Notes under the pieces: model-generated
What the model was told of the DNA's origin: nothing
The model's database searches: none
Seen by the model: only the letters and a program-made list of their open reading frames with translations
DNA from: an uncultured Butyricicoccus sp.
GTDB taxonomy: Bacteria; Bacillota; Clostridia; Oscillospirales; Butyricicoccaceae
Reading direction: 5' to 3'
Assembly (NCBI RefSeq): GCF_944381005.1
Contig: NZ_CALWJM010000018.1
Location: 1 to 36,442 of the forward strand
Length of the DNA stretch: 36,442 nt
Shown here: in pieces, positions 32,338 to 36,442 of the stretch
How the letters are laid out: the number at the start of each line of letters is the position of its first letter
Position numbering within the stretch: position 1 is the stretch's first letter
Made by a program: the position numbers and the translations under genes

Positions 32338-34066
32338 CGTCCGTCCCCCCTCTCATCTGTGACTGATAAATTTCCTGATAAATCGGGTCATGTGCCAACA
32401 ATTCGGCATGTGTACCAACGGCATGTACCCGCCCATCATCCAAAATCACAATCTGGTCGGCCGCCATCACCGAACTGACCCGCTGTGCAATGATGAGTTT
32501 GGTTACATCGGTTAAACCGGACAACGCTGTACGGATTTTAGCTTCGGTCGCTGTGTCCACCGCCGAGGTGGAATCGTCCAAAATCAGAATCTTGGGCTTT
32601 TTGAGCAGCGTGCGCGCCAAACACAGGCGCTGTTTCTGTCCACCCGATACATTTACGCCGCCCTGACCCAAATCGGTGTCCAATCCATCCGGCATACGCT
32701 TTAAAAATTCATCGGCACACGCCAATTCACATGCCTGCCACAAGGTTTGGTCATCGGCTTGCGAGTCGCCCCACCGAAGATTATCCCGAATCGTGCCCGA
32801 AAATAACACATTTTTTTGCAGTACAATGCCCACCGCATCGCGCAGCGCTGCAAGGTCATATTCCCGCACATCATGCCCCCCGACCAGCACACGCCCTTCG
32901 GTTGCATCGTATAGTCGTGGAATGAGCTGCACCAGCGTGGTTTTTGCCGAACCAGTACCGCCCAAAATACCGATGGTTTGCCCCGGTAAAATGCGTAAAT
33001 TCACGTTTTCCAAAGCGTTTTCACGCGCGGCAGCATGATAACGAAAGGTCACGTTTTCAAATGCAATGCCGCCATCCTCGACTTTACGCAAATGCGCCTT
33101 CCCATCGGTCAGCGCTGGCTGTTCCTCCACTACTTCACAAATTCGATGTGCAGATGCCAGCGAGCGGGTGAGCAGCAGAAACACATTGGAAATCATCATC
33201 AGTCCATTCATCACTTGCAGGACATAACTGAGAAAACCGGTCAACTCTCCTACTTTCATACTGCCATTCAAGATAAAGTTGCCGCCAAACCACAAAATCC
33301 CCACAATCGTCAGATACATCACTGCCTGAAATGCAGGTAGGTTGCGCACTGCATAGCCAAAGGTCTGCTGACTGATATCGCGTAAATCACAATTGACTTC
33401 GTCAAATCGTTCCTGCTCATATTCCCCGCGCACAAATGCCTTGACTGCCCGAATGGCTGTCAAAGTTTCCTGCACCCGTCCATTCACTCGGTCAACCGCG
33501 GCTTGCTGGTCAAAGTACAGCGGCCCTACACGATGCACAATCCAGAATAAAATAACGCCCAAAATGGGCGCAGTCAACACAAACACCAGTGCAAGCCGCG
33601 CATTGAGCACAAAAGACAGACCTACACCCATACCCAACATGACCGGACTGCGCACCAGCGGCCGCAAACCGCCCGTAATCGCATTTTGCAAAACAGTTAC
33701 ATCTGCTGTCAATCGTGTGACCAATGAGGGCGTGGAAAATCGGTCGAGATTTTCAAAGGCATAGCGCTGAATCTGCCGGTATTGCGCCTGCCGCAGTTCG
33801 GCACCAAATCCATAAGCCGCACGCGCGGCATATCGGGCATACAGCAAACCGGTCACCAGCGCCAATAAAGCGCACACCAGCATTTTTGCTCCCTGCATCA
33901 TAATCAATCTGGTATCTCCGGCGACAATGCCCATGTCCAATATACGCGACATATAGAGCGGAATTACCATTTCTAACGCACTTTCAATAAAAACCAGCGC
34001 GACTGCCAACCATAAATCACGCCGATATGGGCGCAAAAATTGCCTAAGTTTATTGATATCGCTCAT
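32321..34066 (-). CDS. ABC exporter subunit with degenerate ATPase site
   Basis: This 581-residue half-transporter has six membrane helices. Walker A is GGTGSAKT (369-376), the signature is VSGGQ (473-477) and Walker B is ILILDD, with Asp498 in place of the catalytic Glu. That replacement marks the degenerate site of heterodimeric exporters, where only the partner's site hydrolyses ATP efficiently. GGGAGG lies 5 nt before the ATG at 34066; an upstream in-frame start lacks such a site. It follows the MarR gene by 13 bases. Confidence 0.92.
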   Translation of the reverse strand: MSDINKLRQFLRPYRRDLWLAVALVFIESALEMVIPLYMSRILDMGIVAGDTRLIMMQGAKMLVCALLALVTGLLYARYAARAAYGFGAELRQAQYRQIQRYAFENLDRFSTPSLVTRLTADVTVLQNAITGGLRPLVRSPVMLGMGVGLSFVLNARLALVFVLTAPILGVILFWIVHRVGPLYFDQQAAVDRVNGRVQETLTAIRAVKAFVRGEYEQERFDEVNCDLRDISQQTFGYAVRNLPAFQAVMYLTIVGILWFGGNFILNGSMKVGELTGFLSYVLQVMNGLMMISNVFLLLTRSLASAHRICEVVEEQPALTDGKAHLRKVEDGGIAFENVTFRYHAAARENALENVNLRILPGQTIGILGGTGSAKTTLVQLIPRLYDATEGRVLVGGHDVREYDLAALRDAVGIVLQKNVLFSGTIRDNLRWGDSQADDQTLWQACELACADEFLKRMPDGLDTDLGQGGVNVSGGQKQRLCLARTLLKKPKILILDDSTSAVDTATEAKIRTALSGLTDVTKLIIAQRVSSVMAADQIVILDDGRVHAVGTHAELLAHDPIYQEIYQSQMRGGTDDGQAV

Positions 34067-34079
34067 CACTACCTCCCTT

Positions 34080-34514
34080 TTACACCATCTGTCCACCCAT
34101 ATTTCGATACGCTCGCGCCAGAAAATCACAGAATTGCCGCCGTTCTTGAGCTGAAAAACCTTCTAACATATGTTCGTCAATGCGCGCGCACCGTGCTTCC
34201 CATATGTTAAAGGTCTGTTTTCCCCGCTCGGTCAATCTCACAATGCCTTCCCGCCGACTTTCAGGCGAAGGCTGACGCTGTACCAACCCTTCTCGCTCCA
34301 TGCTGTCTAACATCCGGCAAATTGCCGATGGGTCCACCTCACACGCATCCGCCAGCTTTCGCTGGCTGCATGAGCCGCAGGCATTCAAGCATCGCAAAAC
34401 CTTCGGCTGTCCAGTCGAAAGCCCAACTTCACTCAAATAGGGTCTTAAATAATTGCGCTGTTTGTGTGCAGTTCGCATCAACAGTGTATGAATGCTCTGC
34501 TCGTTCGGTTCCAT
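34080..34514 (-). CDS. MarR family transcriptional regulator
   Basis: The protein has 144 residues. It has the winged-helix core QPKVLRCLNACGSCSQRKLA then DACEVDPSAICRMLDSMERE, and a wing with SRREGIVRLTERGKQ. Such proteins repress a neighbouring operon until a ligand binds. The ATG at 34514 follows GGGAG by 8 nt; a longer reading would read through the palindromic operator. It is the first gene of the exporter operon, and the 14-bp palindrome upstream implies self-regulation. Confidence 0.92.
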   Translation of the reverse strand: MEPNEQSIHTLLMRTAHKQRNYLRPYLSEVGLSTGQPKVLRCLNACGSCSQRKLADACEVDPSAICRMLDSMEREGLVQRQPSPESRREGIVRLTERGKQTFNIWEARCARIDEHMLEGFSAQERRQFCDFLARAYRNMGGQMV

Positions 34515-34539
34515 TTTTCTTTCTCCCGTCTCACAAAAT

Positions 34540-34553
34540 ATTGATATATCAAT
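34540..34553. promoter_or_regulatory. MarR-type operator palindrome
   Basis: ATTGATATATCAAT is a perfect 14-bp palindrome lying about 15 bp downstream of the -10 of the MarR-ABC promoter and 26 bp before the MarR start. Its AT-rich, symmetric form fits MarR operators, so the regulator probably blocks its own operon here. Confidence 0.65.
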
Positions 34554-34567
34554 CATTATATACCTTC

Positions 34568-34595
34568 ATTATAATCTACCTGTCACGTTTGTCAA
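34568..34595 (-). promoter_or_regulatory. Promoter of the MarR-ABC operon
   Basis: On the minus strand a perfect TTGACA (34590-34595) is separated by 16 bp from a perfect TATAAT (34568-34573). Initiation near 34561 puts the palindrome just inside the transcript. Confidence 0.8.
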
Positions 34596-34647
34596 TTCCA
34601 TTCCCTTGTCCCCCTCTAACCTCGACACATAAAATACAAAGTTCTCC

Positions 34648-34676
34648 TTGACAAAACATCTACTTCGCGCTAGAAT
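34648..34676 (+). promoter_or_regulatory. Promoter of tRNA-Gly
   Basis: TTGACA (34648-34653), a 17-bp spacer and TAGAAT (34671-34676) place the start near 34683, a few bases before the tRNA. Confidence 0.75.
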
Positions 34677-34688
34677 ATTATCCAGAAT

Positions 34689-34762
34689 GCGGATGTAGTT
34701 TAGTGGTAGAACTTCAGCTTCCCAAGCTGACCGTGCGGGTTCGATTCCCGTCATCCGCTCCA
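34689..34762 (+). tRNA. tRNA-Gly (anticodon CCC)
   Basis: This is a 74-nt cloverleaf. The acceptor stem GCGGATG pairs with CATCCGC, with discriminator T and encoded CCA. The D loop has AGTGGTAGA, the anticodon loop is TTCCCAA closed by TCAGC/GCTGA, and the T arm has GGGTTCGATTCCC. Anticodon CCC reads GGG glycine codons. A strong promoter lies upstream and a terminator downstream, so it is a single-gene transcript. Confidence 0.95.
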
Positions 34763-34766
34763 AAAG

Positions 34767-34819
34767 AATACCGGTTATTATGTGCACAAAACCGCATGTA
34801 ATAACCGGTATTTTCGTTT
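34767..34819 (+). terminator. Terminator after tRNA-Gly
   Basis: A perfect 14-bp stem AATACCGGTTATTA / TAATAACCGGTATT (34767-34780, 34799-34812) with an 18-nt loop is followed by TTCGTTTTT. Confidence 0.85.
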
Positions 34820-34881
34820 TTATCGTATCATTTTGTTCATACTTTCAACTGGTACAATTCCTTTCCCGTACGATAAAAACG
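34815..34881. repeat. 13-bp perfect inverted repeat between tRNA and prophage remnant
   Basis: CGTTTTTATCGTA (34815-34827) and TACGATAAAAACG (34869-34881) are exact inverse copies with 41 nt between. A nested CGATAAA/TTTATCG hairpin overlaps the right arm. It may be a second terminator for the prophage side or a relic of a recombination site; its role is not clear. Confidence 0.6.
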
Positions 34882-34934
34882 GTAAATTTATCGCCCTTCT
34901 GGCAGACTGATGTCGTCACCTACGGCGTCACCTA

Positions 34935-35075
34935 TCACCAGTTTTTTATCAGCAACTCATGATACCGTTCCTTCGGCTTCAAGTTATGCTGCCGTTCCAG
35001 CTCATCAATATGATATCCCCTATATAGTTCTCGTACCTCTGGGCAGTCATTATAACTCAAAACAAACTTTCCTTG
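34935..35075 (-). pseudogene. DNA adenine methylase, last 47 codons only
   Basis: The minus frame reads QGKFVLSYNDCPEVRELYRG then YHIDELERQHNLKPKERYHE and LLIKNW with a stop. This matches the C-terminal end of D12-class (Dam-type) adenine methylases, where GKFVLSYND and a terminal YxELxIKN stretch are typical. The rest of the gene is missing. The upstream DNA belongs to the tape-measure gene in another frame, so a deletion joined the two. No start or ribosome binding site belongs to it. Confidence 0.65.
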
Positions 35076-36442
35076 AATACTGTGGAGACTGTCCCGCAAG
35101 CGGATACCAGCAGTGCAAAGCCCGATATCAGCGCGGTAACGGCCTGCACCACCTGCGGATTTTGCGCCAGCCATTCGGTTGCAACCGCCATCGCATCTGC
35201 ACCTGCGTTTTTCACATTGGCAAGTGCCGGTACAACCGCATCACCTGCCGTTGCCGCCAACAAATTCAAGTTGCGGTCTAAATGCTCAGATGCCTCGGTC
35301 AAATCGTCCAGCCGGCTTTCGCGCAAAGTCTGCATCGCGTCCGCCGCGCCGTAGGTGCCCTCGGCAATGTTCGCCATCTGCACCACTGCCGTTGCACCAA
35401 GGTCTTCCCACATCGTGCCCAGCAAATTGACACCCGCAAGATTTTGTTGTACCGGGTCGTCCATATCGGCAAGCGCCTGCATGGTCTGCTGTAAGGCATT
35501 TCTGGCGGTTTCGCCGCCCGCTGCAAACTGCTGTGCCATATAGTCCGCATTCATGCCAAGCGCTTCAAAGCCCGCTTGTGTGGTGTCCGAACCGTCCACC
35601 ACGCGAATGGAAAATTCCTTAAACGCATCGCCCACTTTGTCCAGATTCCAAGCGCCATTTTTGGCACCGGCTTCCAGCCGCTTGAACATGTCATTGGCAG
35701 ACAAGCCCAGCTTTGCAAACTGCACACTGTATTCACTGATGGTGTCGAGCAATTCGCCCGAATAGTCCAGCCCGTTGCGGTTGCCCTCTGCAATCAGCCG
35801 GAACGCTTCGTCGCCGTCTATCCCAAAGTTTTGAATCAATGCACTTGCCGCCCGAATACTGTCCTGCACCTCATATCCAAAGGTATCGCGCAGCGTAATC
35901 GCGTCTTGGGTCACGGTCTTGAGCGCATCGGTTGACCATTCGGCATCCAGTTGTTGCCGCACGGTCGCCAGCGTCTGCGCCACATCGTCCAGCGATTCCC
36001 CGTAGTTCTCACCGTACAACTGCCGCAAAAGCACCTGATACTGTTCCAGCTCTCTGCCGCTCAGGTTGGTGGTGTTGGTCAGCACACTTTGGGCTTGTGA
36101 CAGTTTACTGGATGCCTCGGCACAGGTCAGCAGCGTTTCTTTTATCTGATCAAGCGCAGCCACGACACCCGCACCGGTCAATGCCTGTGCCATCGTGTCA
36201 ACCGCGCCTGCCCCCTCATCGCCCATATCCTGCGCCGCGTCCGCTGCTTCTTCCGCACTGTCTGCCAGTTCGTCCACGGCTTCACCTGCCGACTGTGTTG
36301 CCTGTTCGGCGCGTTCCAGTGCCGCTTCATTCTCGTGCAGTTCGGTTCCAAGCTGGTTCAAGTCACGCTGGGCATAGTTGACCGACTGCTGCCAGCGCTG
36401 TACCCCTTGTTCAGCGGCGCGCTGGCGCTGTTCTGCCCGCGC
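35057..36442 (-). pseudogene. Phage tail tape-measure protein, truncated at its 3' end and running off the window
   Basis: At least 461 residues are visible from the right edge, with no start codon in view. It begins with a long coiled-coil region rich in Ala, Glu and Gln (QRQRAAEQGVQRWQQSV, EAVDELADSAEEAADAA). A TP901/phage minor tail-like core follows (LTNTTNLSGRELEQ, IQNFGIDGDEAFRLIAEG, ASEHLDRNLNLLAA). The C-terminus shows the hydrophobic segment VVQAVTALISGFALLV that normally begins the rest of the protein. Here it breaks off after a few residues at the join with the methylase fragment. It is part of a decayed prophage, with further genes expected to the right. Confidence 0.8.

Noticed and set aside
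1..36442. CRISPR array, rRNA genes or insertion-sequence transposase
   Set aside because: No regularly spaced direct repeats, no rRNA sequence and no transposase were found on either strand.

Overview
The window looks like chromosome from a butyrate-producing anaerobic Firmicute of the Clostridia (an Oscillospirales / Agathobaculum- or Butyricicoccus-like genome is my best guess, from protein content only). It encodes butyryl-CoA dehydrogenase with the start of EtfB, a butyryl-CoA:acetate CoA-transferase, a YwlG-type protein, a TSCPD protein, DUF4317, and remnants of the spore-coat manganese catalase CotJC. Housekeeping genes sit on both sides of an inserted block.

Layout. (1) 1-1448: bcd-etfB on the minus strand with a promoter. 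(2) 1591-1771 and 19464-19577: two separated pieces of one cotJC gene. Between them lies a 17.7 kb integrated element (1770-19466) with a large serine recombinase at its left end. The ends give a clear attL/attR pair: joining the chromosomal halves at a shared GA restores the cotJC reading frame, and joining the element ends gives an attP with 10-bp inverted arms centred exactly on that GA. (3) The element cargo is a complete glycan-uptake and uronate-handling locus. The minus-strand operon encodes GH105-like hydrolase, two ABC permeases, an unrecognised probable alpha/alpha-toroid enzyme, a TIM-barrel sugar isomerase, KduI, a DUF624 membrane protein and a GH31 glycosidase. Divergent plus-strand genes encode an AraC regulator, a lipoprotein solute-binding protein and a GH38 alpha-mannosidase. 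All enzymes lack signal peptides, so the element appears to import oligosaccharides and cut them in the cytoplasm. No conjugation, replication or phage structural genes are seen in it.

(4) 19740-25616: DUF4317, the CoA-transferase with a strong promoter, YwlG, a HAD hydrolase, a TSCPD protein, and a convergent RsmF-type rRNA methyltransferase. (5) 25830-29885: a PTS/amino-sugar cluster. EIIA, a membrane-tethered EIIB and nagB lie behind a leader that looks like an antitermination switch, and ptsI is convergent with them. No EIIC is present. (6) 29942-34595: a low-molecular-weight tyrosine phosphatase and a MarR-ABC-ABC heterodimeric exporter operon with a palindromic operator. (7) 34648-36442: tRNA-Gly(CCC), then a decayed prophage in which a truncated tail tape-measure gene abuts the last 47 codons of a DNA adenine methylase gene.

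The most notable item is the site-specific, recombinase-bearing element whose only evident cargo is a uronate/mannoside utilisation locus, integrated in a spore-coat gene that is itself decaying. All family assignments are from motif recognition by eye; no database search was run.
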